A DNA stretch of 64,000 nucleotides from DASUAS01 sp963756895 (GCA_963756895.1 CAVWPI010000016.1:124001-188000), one strand, 5' to 3'. Shown: positions 33,611 through 43,323, counted from the stretch's first letter. Notes: generated by a model from the sequence alone, not told the origin. Translations and numbers: made by a program.

Positions 33611-34779
33611 CAGCAGCCGACGTGCGCGAGCGCGTGGACCGGCTGCTCGCCGAGCACGGAAGCGACGACGAGATCGCCTTCCTGGGCGCGCAGTTCGACG
33701 CCGGGCTCGCGCGCATGGACTACCCGGTCGGGCTCGGGGGTCTCGACGCCGAGCCGGCGTTGCAGGAGATCGTCGACGAGGCACTCGAGGGCGCCGGTCG
33801 TCGCTACCCGTGGATCCGCAACGCCATGGGCATCGGCATGTGCGGGCCGACGCTCGTCGCGCGCGGGACACGCGAGCAGCAGGAGCGCTTCCTGCGGCCG
33901 ATCTTCACCGCGGAGGAGATCTGGTGCCAGCTCTTCAGTGAGCCGGGCGCCGGCTCCGACGTCGCCGGGCTCTCCACCAGTGCCGTGCGCGACGGCGACC
34001 AGTGGATTGTGAACGGCTCGAAGATCTGGACGTCGCAGGCGCACAAGGCGAGCTGGGGACTGCTGCTCGCGCGCACCGACCCCGATGCACCCAAGCACAA
34101 GGGCCTGACGGCGTTCGTCGTCGACATGCACGAACCCGGCGTCGAGGTGCGCGGCATCCGCAGCATGGCCGGCGCGTCGGGTTTCAACGAGGTGTTCTTC
34201 ACCGACTCGGTGGTGCCCGACTCGATGCGGGTCGGCGAGGTCGGCGAGGGCTGGCGGGTCGGTACCGCGACGCTGATGAACGAACGCGTCTCCATCGGCA
34301 GCGAGGTCGCCCCGCGCGGTTCGGGACCGATCGCCCGTGCCGTGCAGGCGTGGTCCGAGGCGACCGACCCGAGTCGGGCACAGCGTGATCGCCTCATGCA
34401 GCTCTGGGTCGACGCCGAGGTGCTGCGCCTCGGGAGCCTGCGGGCGCAGGCGAAGCGCGAGAAGGGCGTGCCCGGTCCGGAGGGGTCGATCCTCAAGCTC
34501 CTCCAGGGTCGCGTGCTCACCGACGTCGCCGAGCTGGTCGTCGACCTCATGGGTCCGGCGGGGACGCTGCTCGCCCAGCCGTACCGCGACGAGGTCGTGG
34601 ACGAAAGCGAAGCGGGCGACCACGACCCGGTGCTGGCGCTCTGCGGCGCGCAGGCGGCGACCATCGCCGGCGGCACCACCCAGATCCAGATGAACATCAT
34701 CGGCGAACGGGTCCTCGGGCTCCCGCGCGAGCCCGGGTTCGACCCGGACACTCCGTGGAGCCAGATCCCGCGCAACTAG
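33604..34779 (+). CDS. Acyl-CoA dehydrogenase family protein
   Basis: 391 residues. ACAD features: FSEPGAGSDVAG (FAD/substrate loop), a KIWTSQAHKA motif and the C-terminal GGTTQIQMNIIGERVLGLPR. The FAD-dependent dehydrogenation of an acyl-CoA is the usual role. The ATG overlaps the AKR stop; a GTG 3 bases on is also possible. Confidence 0.92.
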   Translation: MVTAADVRERVDRLLAEHGSDDEIAFLGAQFDAGLARMDYPVGLGGLDAEPALQEIVDEALEGAGRRYPWIRNAMGIGMCGPTLVARGTREQQERFLRPIFTAEEIWCQLFSEPGAGSDVAGLSTSAVRDGDQWIVNGSKIWTSQAHKASWGLLLARTDPDAPKHKGLTAFVVDMHEPGVEVRGIRSMAGASGFNEVFFTDSVVPDSMRVGEVGEGWRVGTATLMNERVSIGSEVAPRGSGPIARAVQAWSEATDPSRAQRDRLMQLWVDAEVLRLGSLRAQAKREKGVPGPEGSILKLLQGRVLTDVAELVVDLMGPAGTLLAQPYRDEVVDESEAGDHDPVLALCGAQAATIAGGTTQIQMNIIGERVLGLPREPGFDPDTPWSQIPRN

Positions 34780-34787
34780 GGGAGCCC

Positions 34788-35447
34788 GTGGACACACCCT
34801 TCGACACCGACGTCACCGACGAGCTGCTGTCGACGACGCGCGCGGTGCGCCGGCGGCTCGACTTCGAACGCCCCGTCGAGCGCTCGGTCGTCCTCGAGTG
34901 CATCGGCCTGGCGCAGCAGGCACCGACCGCGACCAATGCCCAGGACTGGCGCTGGCTCGTGGTCACCGATCCGGAAAAGAAGGCGGCGATCGCCGAGGTC
35001 TACCGCGGTGGGTGCCTCACGTACCTCGAGCGGGGCGCGGCCGAGGAGGACGACGGTCAGACGCGGCGCGTGTACCAGAGCGCGCTGCAGCTGGCGAAGA
35101 CGATCCAGGACGTCCCCCTCCTCGTGATCCCGTGCATCCAGCGCCGCCTCGACGGTCTGGGGCTCGTGGCCACCGCGTCGGCGTTCGGGTCGATCCTGCC
35201 CGCGGCGTGGAGCTTCGTGCTCGCCCTCCGGTCGCGCGGTCTCGGCACGGTGTGGACCACCGCGCACCTCTGGAACCAGGCGGTGGCGGCCGAGGTCCTC
35301 GGCATCCCCGACGGCGTCACCCAGGTGGCGATGTTCCCGGTGGCGTACACGATCGGGACCGACTTCAAGCCCGCCGACCGCCCGCCGCCCGAGACCATCA
35401 CCTCGTGGAACGAGTGGAGCGTGCCGAGTCCGACGCCCGGCTCGTGA
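34788..35447 (+). CDS. Nitroreductase-family flavoprotein
   Basis: 219 residues from a GTG with AGGGGAG upstream. Sequence style of FMN nitroreductases: LSTTRAVRRRLDFERPV start, QQAPTATNAQDWRWLVV and the late GLGTVWTTAH. Uses NAD(P)H/FMN to reduce electrophilic substrates. It overlaps the next amidohydrolase by 4 bases. Confidence 0.9.
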   Translation: MDTPFDTDVTDELLSTTRAVRRRLDFERPVERSVVLECIGLAQQAPTATNAQDWRWLVVTDPEKKAAIAEVYRGGCLTYLERGAAEEDDGQTRRVYQSALQLAKTIQDVPLLVIPCIQRRLDGLGLVATASAFGSILPAAWSFVLALRSRGLGTVWTTAHLWNQAVAAEVLGIPDGVTQVAMFPVAYTIGTDFKPADRPPPETITSWNEWSVPSPTPGS

Positions 35448-36814
35448 CCACGCCCTCGTTGCTCCGGCCGCGCGCCTCCGACGAGTTCGCGCCGGTGCCG
35501 TGGGACCACCGGCTGCATCGCGCCGCCGCGCTCACTGCCGAACGACGCGACGCGCACGCGCTGTCCGGTGACGACCGCCGCACGACCGCCACCGCCCTGC
35601 GCGCGCTCGACGAGGTCGCGGGCGGTGGCTTCTACCCGATCGCCGAGGAAGCCGAGCGTGATCTCGCGCTCGCCGACGACGTGTTCGCGTCGACCGGCCC
35701 GGTCATCGACGTGCAGACCCACCTCATCGATCCGGCGCGCTGGCACGGCGACGGCGCCGACGCGCTCGCGGGGTTCCTGCGCATGGCCGACGCCGATCGC
35801 TGGAGCGACGCGGTCGATCCGCACCTCCTCGACGCCGCGGTGTGGGCGACGAACGTGTTCGCGTCGAGCGAGACCGCGATCGCACTCCTGACCTCGACGC
35901 CCGGTGACGCCGACCACAACGTGCTGCTGAACCCGCAGATCGCCGCCGCGCGCGAGCTGGTCGATCGCTACGCCGGTGCGGGCCGGGTCAAGACGCACAC
36001 CATCGTCCACCCCAACGTCGGCCCCGCCGAGCTCGACCGCATGACCGAGCTCGACGACGCGCTCCGGCCGTCGGGGTGGAAGTGCTACCCGCTCTACGGA
36101 CCGCCGACCACGGCGTCACCCACCGGCGGCTGGTTCCTGGACGACGACGAGATCGGGTTCCCGTTCCTCGAGCGGGTGCGGACGTCGAGCGCGCCGGTCG
36201 TCGCGGTGCACAAGGGCCTGGGCGGTCCGATCCCGTCGGCGTCGGTGGCGGCGGCGTCGCCGCGTGACGTCGGTCCCGCCGCCGCCGCGTTCCCCGACGT
36301 GACCTTCCTCGTGTACCACTCCGGCTACGAGCGCGACCCCGACGGTGAGGAAGGTGCGTTCGATCCCGCGGCGCCGGCCGGGGTCGATCGCCTGGTCGCC
36401 AGCCTCGCCGGCGCCCGCGTCGGAGCGGGCGCGAACGTGTACGCCGAGCTCGGGAGCACCTGGTACCTGATGCTGCGGCGTCCGGTCGAAGCCGCGCACG
36501 TGCTGGGCAAGCTGCTGCGCGCGGTCGGACCCGACCGCGTCGTGTGGGGCACCGACTCGATCTGGTACGGCTCGCCGCAGCCGTTGATCGACGCGTTCCG
36601 CACGTTCGAGATCCCGGAGCGGATGCAGGAGGAGTTCGGCTACCCGGCGCTCACGCCGGAGACGAAGGCGAAGATCCTCGGCGTGAACGCCCGGTCGGTC
36701 TACGGCATCACCGACGACGACGTCGCGCGCGCGACCGCCGACCGGACCCGTGACTGGGTGGCGGAGCTGCAGCCGACGATCGCGGCCGCGATCACACGCG
36801 CGGGTCGCCCGTGA
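35444..36814 (+). CDS. Amidohydrolase-family protein (TIM-barrel)
   Basis: 456 residues. The metal-dependent barrel is suggested by VIDVQTHLIDP, VAVHKGLG, VYHSGYE and WGTDSIWYGSP, the order typical of amidohydrolase-2/ACMSD relatives. The start is set by the 4-base overlap with the nitroreductase; an in-frame GTG about 39 bases upstream is less likely. Last gene of the TetR-led run. It overlaps the convergent VOC gene by 23 bases. Confidence 0.85.
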   Translation: MTTPSLLRPRASDEFAPVPWDHRLHRAAALTAERRDAHALSGDDRRTTATALRALDEVAGGGFYPIAEEAERDLALADDVFASTGPVIDVQTHLIDPARWHGDGADALAGFLRMADADRWSDAVDPHLLDAAVWATNVFASSETAIALLTSTPGDADHNVLLNPQIAAARELVDRYAGAGRVKTHTIVHPNVGPAELDRMTELDDALRPSGWKCYPLYGPPTTASPTGGWFLDDDEIGFPFLERVRTSSAPVVAVHKGLGGPIPSASVAAASPRDVGPAAAAFPDVTFLVYHSGYERDPDGEEGAFDPAAPAGVDRLVASLAGARVGAGANVYAELGSTWYLMLRRPVEAAHVLGKLLRAVGPDRVVWGTDSIWYGSPQPLIDAFRTFEIPERMQEEFGYPALTPETKAKILGVNARSVYGITDDDVARATADRTRDWVAELQPTIAAAITRAGRP

Positions 36815-37685
36815 GCACCCGCTCGGTGAAGCGGTACTCGCAGCCCCAGGTGCGTTCCACGTCGAGCCGGATCTCCGCTTCGGTCACCTCGGCGATGGGC
36901 GTCTCGAAGTTGCCCATCCATTCGGCCGCCGTCGCGAGGTCGCGCACGGTGAACGTCACGCCGGTGACCGACGGTCCGACCCGCTCCAGATCGCGCGCGG
37001 CGATGCTCTCGGTACCGCTCGGATCCATCATCTCGACCACGGTGTCCTCGCCCACGAGGTAGTGACGCGAGGTGGCGCCGGCGACCGTCGCCGCCTGTTC
37101 GGGGAGGGGCCGGGCGTCGAGCACGTCGACGTAGAGCTGCTCGGCCGCGTCGAGGTCGCCGGTCGCCACGGTGATGTGCGACATGCGCAGCGCGCCGATC
37201 GGATGATGCGCCCAGTAGCCCCGGCGGAACGAGTCCCATTCGGGGCGGAAGCGGGGGTCGATCTGCTCCCACGAGCCGCCGCTCGCCGGGTGGAACTCCA
37301 GCATCCCCGGTGTGTCCTTCGGATGGCAGAAGACGGTGGTGCCGGAGCCGGCATCCGTGATGCGCACGCCTGCTGCCTGGAGGCGCTCGGCGAGGTCGTC
37401 GAGGTCGTCGACGTAGAACGCCATGTTGTGGACCCGGGGCCCGAAGCGCTCGGCGTACCGGTACCAGCTCGTTGCTTCGTCGCCCGGCGCCGGGGGCAGG
37501 CAGTGCATCGGCTCGATCGACGTCTCGCCGATGATGTAGATCGCCGCGTGGCGGTGCCAGTGCGACGAGTAGTTGCGCATCATGCACAACGGCGAGAACA
37601 CCGTGTTGAAGAAGTACTCGGCGTCGGGGAGGCTGTCGACGAGCGGCGTGAGGTGGAACAGCTTGCCGATCCGGGCGCGGGCCAT
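36792..37685 (-). CDS. Two-domain VOC-family protein
   Basis: 297 residues with two VOC-like halves: the first near the N-terminus (FHLTPLVDSLPDAEYFFNT, then RVHNMAFYVDDLDDLAERL) and a second (SHITVATGDLDAAEQLYVD). Metal ligands are less clear than in single VOC enzymes. An extradiol-dioxygenase or epimerase-like role is possible. A Shine-Dalgarno AGGAG precedes the ATG. Confidence 0.8.
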   Translation of the reverse strand: MARARIGKLFHLTPLVDSLPDAEYFFNTVFSPLCMMRNYSSHWHRHAAIYIIGETSIEPMHCLPPAPGDEATSWYRYAERFGPRVHNMAFYVDDLDDLAERLQAAGVRITDAGSGTTVFCHPKDTPGMLEFHPASGGSWEQIDPRFRPEWDSFRRGYWAHHPIGALRMSHITVATGDLDAAEQLYVDVLDARPLPEQAATVAGATSRHYLVGEDTVVEMMDPSGTESIAARDLERVGPSVTGVTFTVRDLATAAEWMGNFETPIAEVTEAEIRLDVERTWGCEYRFTERVLTGDPRV

Positions 37686-37762
37686 GCGGGGTCTCCTGTG
37701 AGAATTGGGCTCGGTACGAATCTACGTGGTGGTCGATCGAGGACCCCAAGTACGGCCCGCGT

Positions 37763-37768
37763 TAGCGT
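37763..37768 (+). promoter_or_regulatory. TANNNT box upstream of the molybdopterin oxidoreductase
   Basis: TAGCGT, 8 bases before an ATG at 37777 that is out of frame and quickly stops, and 21 bases before the in-frame ATG at 37790. The two ATGGAGCG copies 13 bases apart look like a small duplication at the start. Confidence 0.4.
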
Positions 37769-37789
37769 CGCCCGCAATGGAGCGCCCTG

Positions 37790-39838
37790 ATGGAGCGTGA
37801 GGTCCTGTCGTACTGCCGCATCTGCGCGGCCGCGTGCGGGATCGCCGTGACCGTCGACGGCGAGCGGGTCGTGAAGGTCCGCGGCGACGCCGATCACCCG
37901 GTCTCCCGTGGCTACACCTGCTCCAAGGGTCGCGGCCTCGCGGCCTGGCACCACGCTCCGGACCGGCTCGACCGGCCCCGCCTGCGCGGCCAGGAGGTCG
38001 GCTGGGACGAGATCCTCGACGACCTCGGCGCGGTGCTGCGCGACACCATCGCAAGTGCGGGGCCCGATGCGGTCGCCCTCTACCTGGCCACCGGGATGGC
38101 GTACGACTCGGCGGGCCAGATCGCGACGGGCATGTTCCTCGGGGCACTCGGGACCACCTCGTTCTACTCGGCGGTCACCGTCGACAACGCGCCGGTCCTC
38201 GTGGCGGCAGAGCTGGTCACCGGCAACGCGATGCTGAGCCCGCGATGGGACCCGCGCACCCCGGGGTTGTTCCTCCTCGTGGGCACCAACCCGGTGGTGT
38301 CGCACGGCTACGGCACCGCGTTGCCGGACCCGGTGAACTACCTGCGCGACTTCCGTCGCACCGGCGGGCACGTCTGGGTCGTCGACCCGCGGACCACCGA
38401 GAGCGCGCTGGCGGCCGACCGACACCTCGCCACCCGCCCGGGGAGCGATGTCGTCGTGCTCGCGGCGCTGGCGCGGGAGCTGCTCGAGCGCGGCGCGGAC
38501 AGCGACGAGCTGCGTGACCACTGCGCGCCCGAGGACGTCGACGCGCTGCGGCGCGCTCTCGCCCCGTTCACGGTCGCACGCGCCGCGACGGCGGCGGGCA
38601 TCGACGTCGCCGCGCTCGACGCACTGGTCGACGACCTGCGCGCGCACCGGGGTCGCATCGCGGTGTCGTGCGGGACCGGTGCGCTGATGGGGGCCGACGG
38701 CATCCTCGTCGAGTGGTTGAAGTGGGTGCTCCTGATCGTCACGGGATCGCTCGACCGTCAGGGAGGCATGCGCTTCTCGCGGCGGACGTTGCACCCGCTG
38801 CGCCCGCCGCGAACGGATCGGGAACCGCGCCCGCCGCGTCCGGGACCCTCCAGCCGCCCCGAGCTCCCGAGGGTCGCCAACCAGATCCCGGCCGTCGCGC
38901 TCGCCGACGAGATCGAAGCCGGCAACGTCCGCGTGCTGATCGTGACCGGCGGCAACCCGATCGGCGCGTTCCCGGAACCCGACCGCGTCCGCGCCGCGCT
39001 GCGCCACCTCGACGCGCTGGTCGTCGTCGACGTGATGGAGAACGAGCTCACCGAGCTCGCCACCCACGTGCTCCCGGTCACCGGGCAGCTCGAGCGCGAC
39101 GACATCTCGTTGCTCGCCGATCTCGCGGTGCGCCCGACCATGCAGTCGACCGCGGCCGTCGTCGCCCCGGTGGCGGAGCGGCGGCCGGCGTGGTGGGTGC
39201 TCGGCAACCTCGCCGCGCGCCTCGACCGCGACCTGCTGGGTGGCGCCGACCCCGACGCGCTCACCGACGAGCTGTTCCTCCGCGGCATCGTCGACCACTC
39301 GCCGCTCGATGCCGACACCGTGTTCGCGGTGGGTTCCCGGGGCTTCGAGCTCCCCATCGAGTTCGGCTGGGTGCACGAGACGATGCTCCCCGACGGTCGG
39401 TGGCGCCTCGCGCCGGCGGTGCTCCTCGAACGGCTGACCGCGCACCGGGAACCCGGGCCCGGCTTGGTGCTCTCACCGGGTCGGGACATGGCGTGGAGCA
39501 ACTCGGTGCGCTACGGCCCCGACGGCAGCGCGGGCCCCGACGGCAGCGTGGGCCCCGACCACACGCCCGCCCGCCTCCACCTGCATCCCGCCGACGCCGC
39601 CGACGCGGGCGTGGGCGACGGCGACGCGGCGACCGTCGTCAGCGAGCACGGTGTCGTCGACGTGACCATCCTCGTCGACGATCGGATCCGGGCCGGCGTG
39701 GTGACGCTGGTGCACGGACGCCGCGGTCACAGCCCCGGCCGACTGACGAGCGCCCGCGTCGAGGTCGACCCGCTCACGACGATGCCGCACACGTCGGGCG
39801 TCCCGGTGCGGGTCGAGGCGAAATTGGCACCTCACTAA
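37790..39838 (+). CDS. Molybdopterin oxidoreductase (DMSO-reductase family) with N-terminal [4Fe-4S]
   Basis: 682 residues. The N-terminal Cys motif C-x2-C-x3-C-x27-C (Cys 9, 12, 16, 44) binds a [4Fe-4S] cluster and is followed by the SKGRG Lys. The three bis-MGD domains follow, and the C-terminal molydopterin-dinucleotide-binding domain carries HPADAADAGVGDGDA. No Tat signal, so cytoplasmic. The exact substrate (formate, nitrate or other) cannot be read; the usual Cys/Ser/SeC Mo ligand is not obvious. Residues about 575-595 include an 18-bp duplication (GPDGSAGPDGSVGPD). Confidence 0.88.
   Translation: MEREVLSYCRICAAACGIAVTVDGERVVKVRGDADHPVSRGYTCSKGRGLAAWHHAPDRLDRPRLRGQEVGWDEILDDLGAVLRDTIASAGPDAVALYLATGMAYDSAGQIATGMFLGALGTTSFYSAVTVDNAPVLVAAELVTGNAMLSPRWDPRTPGLFLLVGTNPVVSHGYGTALPDPVNYLRDFRRTGGHVWVVDPRTTESALAADRHLATRPGSDVVVLAALARELLERGADSDELRDHCAPEDVDALRRALAPFTVARAATAAGIDVAALDALVDDLRAHRGRIAVSCGTGALMGADGILVEWLKWVLLIVTGSLDRQGGMRFSRRTLHPLRPPRTDREPRPPRPGPSSRPELPRVANQIPAVALADEIEAGNVRVLIVTGGNPIGAFPEPDRVRAALRHLDALVVVDVMENELTELATHVLPVTGQLERDDISLLADLAVRPTMQSTAAVVAPVAERRPAWWVLGNLAARLDRDLLGGADPDALTDELFLRGIVDHSPLDADTVFAVGSRGFELPIEFGWVHETMLPDGRWRLAPAVLLERLTAHREPGPGLVLSPGRDMAWSNSVRYGPDGSAGPDGSVGPDHTPARLHLHPADAADAGVGDGDAATVVSEHGVVDVTILVDDRIRAGVVTLVHGRRGHSPGRLTSARVEVDPLTTMPHTSGVPVRVEAKLAPH
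39517..39562. repeat. 18-bp internal tandem repeat in the molybdopterin oxidoreductase gene
   Basis: GGCCCCGACGGCAGCGYG repeated twice with a partial third copy, encoding GPDGS(A/V) units. It is the one repeat of this kind found inside a conserved domain rather than at a gene end. Confidence 0.7.
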
Positions 39839-39841
39839 CCT
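39836..39841 (+). promoter_or_regulatory. Leaderless-type -10 box for the cNMP/TrxR fusion gene
   Basis: TAACCT, 7 bases before the ATG at 39849; it overlaps the preceding gene's stop. Confidence 0.5.
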
Positions 39842-39848
39842 GCGCTCG

Positions 39849-41511
39849 ATGGACGACGAGACCGACGCGGGCACGGGCGCGGCCACGCTCGGTCCGGCTC
39901 AGCTCGCCGAGCTCCTCCCGTACGGCGAGGAGCGCGCGGTCGACGCCGGCGACGTGTTGTTCAGCCCGGCCGACGAGACGTACGACTTCTGGGTCGTGCT
40001 GCACGGTGAGGTCGAGATCCTCCGCCCCGACCCGACCGGCGACGTCCTCGTCACCGTGCACGGTGACGGCCGGTTCCTCGGCGAGCTGAGCCTGCTCACC
40101 GGGCAACGGCCGTACCTGGTGGCGCGCGTCTCGCGGCCGGGACGGGTGCTGCGCATCCGCATCCCCGAGTTCCGCCAGCTCATGAGCGAGAAGGCCGAGC
40201 TCGCCGACATCATCTTCCGGGCGCTCATGGCGCGGCGTGAGGCCCTCCGGACAGGGGAAGGCGCCCGCGCGGTCAAGATCATCGGCTCGCGCTTCGACGG
40301 CGCTGCGCTCGCCCTCCGCGCCTTCGCCGGTCGCGCGCAGCTGCCGCACATGTGGGTCGACCTCGAGGACGACGACGACGTCGACGTCCTGCTCGCGAGC
40401 ATGGGCGTGCGCGCCCGGGACACCCCCGTCGTCGTCACTCCCAACGCGGTGCTGCGCCGGCCCACCCCGGGAGAGTTCGCGCAACACCTCGGGCTGACCT
40501 TCCACGCGCCGCCGGGCTACACCTTCGATCTCGTGGTGGTGGGAAGCGGTCCCGCCGGGCTCGCGGCGGCGGTCTACGGCGCCTCGGAGGGACTGAGCAC
40601 GGTCTCGCTCGACGCGGTGAACACCGGTGGCCAGGCAGGTACGAGCTCACGCATCGAGAACTACGTCGGGTTCCCGAACGGCATCTCGGGTGGTGAGCTC
40701 ACGGCGCGGGCCGCGATCCAGGCGCAGCGCCTCGGCGCGCGGCTCGAACGCGCCCTGCCCGGTTGCCGGCCTCCGCGAGGAACACGGGTTCCTGGTCGTC
40801 GAGCTGGCCGACGGGAGCGAGGTGCCGAGTCGCAGCGTGATCGTCGCGTCGGGGGCGCGGTACCAACGGCTGGCGGTCGACGAGCTCGAACGGTTCGAGG
40901 GCTCGGGCGTGTACTACGCGGCCACCGACCTCGAGGCGCGGCAGTGCTCCGGCGCGGGCGTCGTCGTCGTCGGCGGCGGGAACTCCGCGGGCCAGGCCGC
41001 GATCTACCTGGCGCAACAGGGGAGCAACGTGACCGTCTGCATCCGTGGCGACGACCTGGGGAAGAGCATGTCGCGCTACCTCATCGAGCGCATCCATGCC
41101 GACGCCCGGATCGAGGTGCGCACCGCGACCGAGGTGCGTGCCCTCGCAGGTGGGCAGCACCTCGAGCAGATCACGCTCGAGCACACGCCGTCGGCCGAGC
41201 GGCGCGAGGTCGAATGCGCAGGACTGTTCTGCTTCATCGGCGCCGATCCCGCGACCGAGTGGCTGGGCGAGCTGGTGGCGCTGGACCCCCGGGGGTTCGT
41301 CTTCACCGACCGTTCCCTGCCCGCCACCGCACAGGAGACGGCCACGTTCCACGTCCGCGATCCGTTGCCGTTCGAGACCTCGGTGCCCGGCGTGTTCGCG
41401 GTCGGCGACGTGCGCCACGGTTCGCTCAAGCGCGTGGCGGCCGCGGTCGGTGAGGGATCGAGCGCGGTACGGTCGGTCCACGAGCATCTCGCGTCTGCAG
41501 GTGTGACATGA
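39849..41511 (+). CDS. cNMP-binding/thioredoxin-like/thioredoxin-reductase fusion, one frameshift
   Basis: About 554 residues. Domain order: cyclic-nucleotide-binding domain (about 10-135, GRFLGELSLLTGQRPY as the phosphate-binding cassette), a thioredoxin/glutaredoxin-like segment (about 140-215), then a thioredoxin-reductase-type FAD/NAD domain (GSGPAGL at 232-238). The reductase frame breaks at about 40758 and resumes with CPVAGLREEHG and VVVVGGGNSAGQAAIYLAQ, reaching the TGA at 41511. The TrxR-like CxxC is not visible. A crp-sensing disulfide or NAD(P)-dependent oxidoreductase is plausible. Confidence 0.82.
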
Positions 41512-41946
41512 AGGCCTCCCTCGAGCACTACGGCTTCGACCAGTTCGGCAAGCTCCACGCGTGGGTGTACCGACACCACGGTCGCCTCGGTCGACGATTC
41601 GCATGGGTGCCGTGCCTCGTGCTCACCACCACCGGACGGAAGTCGGGCCAGTGCGCGAGACTCGGTGCTCGTCTACGCCGACGATGCCGCCGGCCGCGTC
41701 GTCGTGGCGTCGAACGGGGGCGCCGACCGGCCACCGGCGTGGCTGCTCAACGTGCAGGCGGACCCTGCGGTGCACGTGCACGTCGGGGACGAGCAGTACG
41801 ACGCCACCGCACGCGTCGTGACCGCCGAGGACGCCGACTACGCCCGGCTCTGGCAGCTCGTGAACTCCGTCAACGGGAACCGCTACGACGCCTACCAGTC
41901 GAAGACGAGCCGGCCCATCGCGATGTTGGTGCTCGAGCCGCGCTGA
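41508..41946 (+). CDS. Deazaflavin (F420)-dependent nitroreductase-like (Ddn) protein, one frameshift
   Basis: About 145 residues. The N-terminal part (RFAWVPCLVLTTTGRKSGQ) and, after a shift near 41653, the rest (DSVLVYADDAAGRVVVASNGGA, then WLLNVQADP) match the Ddn family (TTTGRKSGQ and WLLNL/VQADP signatures). Members bind F420 or other flavins. The ATG overlaps the upstream fusion gene by 4 bases. Confidence 0.82.
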
Positions 41947-41952
41947 TCCGCG

Positions 41953-41993
41953 ATCAGGCTCCCGGCATCAGGCTCCCGGCATCAGGTGCCGGT
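41953..41993. repeat. 14-bp tandem repeat (3 copies) over the enoyl-CoA hydratase stop
   Basis: Two identical copies of ATCAGGCTCCCGGC and a partial third. On the minus strand the TGA of the hydratase (41982-41984) lies in the innermost copy and is reproduced in the others. Confidence 0.85.
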
Positions 41994-42791
41994 CCAGCGG
42001 GGCGCGCGCTTCTCGGTGAACGCCAACGGACCCTCGCGGGCGTCGTTGCTGGTGAGGACGCGGGCGCTGACGCGGGCCTCGATCTTCATCGCATCGGCGA
42101 GCGACTCGGCCGCCAGCCCGCGGAGCGCGCTCTCCTTGGTGGCGGCGACGGCGAGCGGAGCGTTCTCGGTGATGCGGGCCGCCCACTCGTACGCACGGTC
42201 GAGCAGCCGCGATCGGGGCACGATCTCGTTGAGCAGTCCCATCTCCAGCGCGCGTGTCGCGGGCACCGGCTCGGCGGTGAGGAGGAACTCCATCGCCGCG
42301 GCCCACGGGATCTGGCGCGGGAGGCGCGCGCTCGTGCCCCCGCTCGCGAAGATGCCGCGCTTGGGCTCGAGCATCCCGAACACGGCCTCGGGACACGCGA
42401 GGCGGATGTCGGTGCCGTTGAGGAGCTCCATGCCGCCGGCCACGCACGGGCCGTTCACCGCCGCGATGATCGGCTTGTAGATCTCGACGTCGCGCAGCAC
42501 CGCCTCGGTGCCCGACCGGAACCGGGCGCGTTCCTCGGGGGATCCGCCCGAGAAGGCGGTGGTGACGAGGGGCAGGTAGTCGCGCAGGTCACCGCCGGCG
42601 CAGAAGGCATCGTCGACCCCCGTGACCACGGCCACCCACGCGTCCGTATCGTCGCGGAGGCGCTTCCACGCGTCGGCGAGGGCGTCGAAGTGCTCCAGGT
42701 CGAGGGCGTTGCGCCGCGCCGGACGGTCGATGGTGATGGTGACGACGTGGTCGACGCCTCCGCTCGGCTGCGCGGTGTAGTGGATCGGCAT
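41982..42791 (-). CDS. Enoyl-CoA hydratase/isomerase-family protein
   Basis: 269 residues. Crotonase motifs: DRPARRNALDLEHF, CAGGDLRDY and VNGPCVAGGMELLNG. A typical acyl-CoA hydratase or isomerase; substrate unknown. ATG supported by a TACCGT box 7 bases upstream, so a leaderless transcript is likely. It is divergent from the rubrerythrin gene. Confidence 0.9.
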   Translation of the reverse strand: MPIHYTAQPSGGVDHVVTITIDRPARRNALDLEHFDALADAWKRLRDDTDAWVAVVTGVDDAFCAGGDLRDYLPLVTTAFSGGSPEERARFRSGTEAVLRDVEIYKPIIAAVNGPCVAGGMELLNGTDIRLACPEAVFGMLEPKRGIFASGGTSARLPRQIPWAAAMEFLLTAEPVPATRALEMGLLNEIVPRSRLLDRAYEWAARITENAPLAVAATKESALRGLAAESLADAMKIEARVSARVLTSNDAREGPLAFTEKRAPRWTGT

Positions 42792-42798
42792 GCCCTCG

Positions 42799-42804
42799 AC
42801 GGTA
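42799..42804 (-). promoter_or_regulatory. Leaderless-type -10 box for the enoyl-CoA hydratase
   Basis: Minus-strand TACCGT, 7 bases from the ATG at 42791. It is back to back with the rubrerythrin promoter 7 bases away. Confidence 0.5.
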
Positions 42805-42810
42805 TCGGCC

Positions 42811-42816
42811 TACGCT
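42811..42816 (+). promoter_or_regulatory. Leaderless-type -10 box for the rubrerythrin gene
   Basis: TACGCT, 6 bases before the ATG at 42823. Confidence 0.5.
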
Positions 42817-42822
42817 GATCGC

Positions 42823-43323
42823 ATGACCGACGAACTCGATTTCGCCAGCGCGTCACAGGCCCTCGCCGGACTCGAGCAGCTCGACGTCCCGGCGATGGAG
42901 CTGATGTACAAGCTGGAGTGCAGCGGCGAGGACTTCTACAACCTCCTCGCCGACCGCATCGGCAACGACGAGGCCGCGGTGCTCCTGCGCCGGAACGGCA
43001 AGGAGGAGCTCGGGCACGCCCGTCGCATCGCGCGCGCGATCGCGATCAAGCAGGGGTCCGAGTTCGAACCGTCGGCCGAACTGCAGGAGCGCTACGCGGT
43101 GGCGCTGCCCGAGGTCATCGACCCCGCGATGCTCCCGTTCATCGTCGCCGGCGAGCAGGCGGGCGACGCCGGCTACCAGGTCTGGGCCGACAACGAGCCC
43201 GACCCCGAGGTCGCCCGGCTCCTCCGCCTCAACGGCCGCGAGGAGACGCTGCACGGCGAGCGCGTCGCCCAGGCCATCGCGATTCTGGAGGCCGCGATCC
43301 TGGAGGGCTCGACCGCCGGCTGA
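42823..43323 (+). CDS. Rubrerythrin/ferritin-like diiron protein
   Basis: 166 residues, four-helix pattern. Candidate diiron ligands are Glu 37 (SGEDFY), Glu-x2-His in EELGHARR, Glu in GEQAGDAGY and Glu-x-x-His in EETLHGER. There is no C-terminal rubredoxin domain, so this is a rubrerythrin-like or ferritin-like protein, perhaps for peroxide or iron handling. Start fixed by the leaderless-type box. Confidence 0.85.
   Translation: MTDELDFASASQALAGLEQLDVPAMELMYKLECSGEDFYNLLADRIGNDEAAVLLRRNGKEELGHARRIARAIAIKQGSEFEPSAELQERYAVALPEVIDPAMLPFIVAGEQAGDAGYQVWADNEPDPEVARLLRLNGREETLHGERVAQAIAILEAAILEGSTAG

Noticed and set aside
37777..37800. ATG at 37777 as start of the molybdopterin oxidoreductase
   Set aside because: It is out of frame and stops after seven codons; the in-frame ATG at 37790 precedes the conserved Cys motif.
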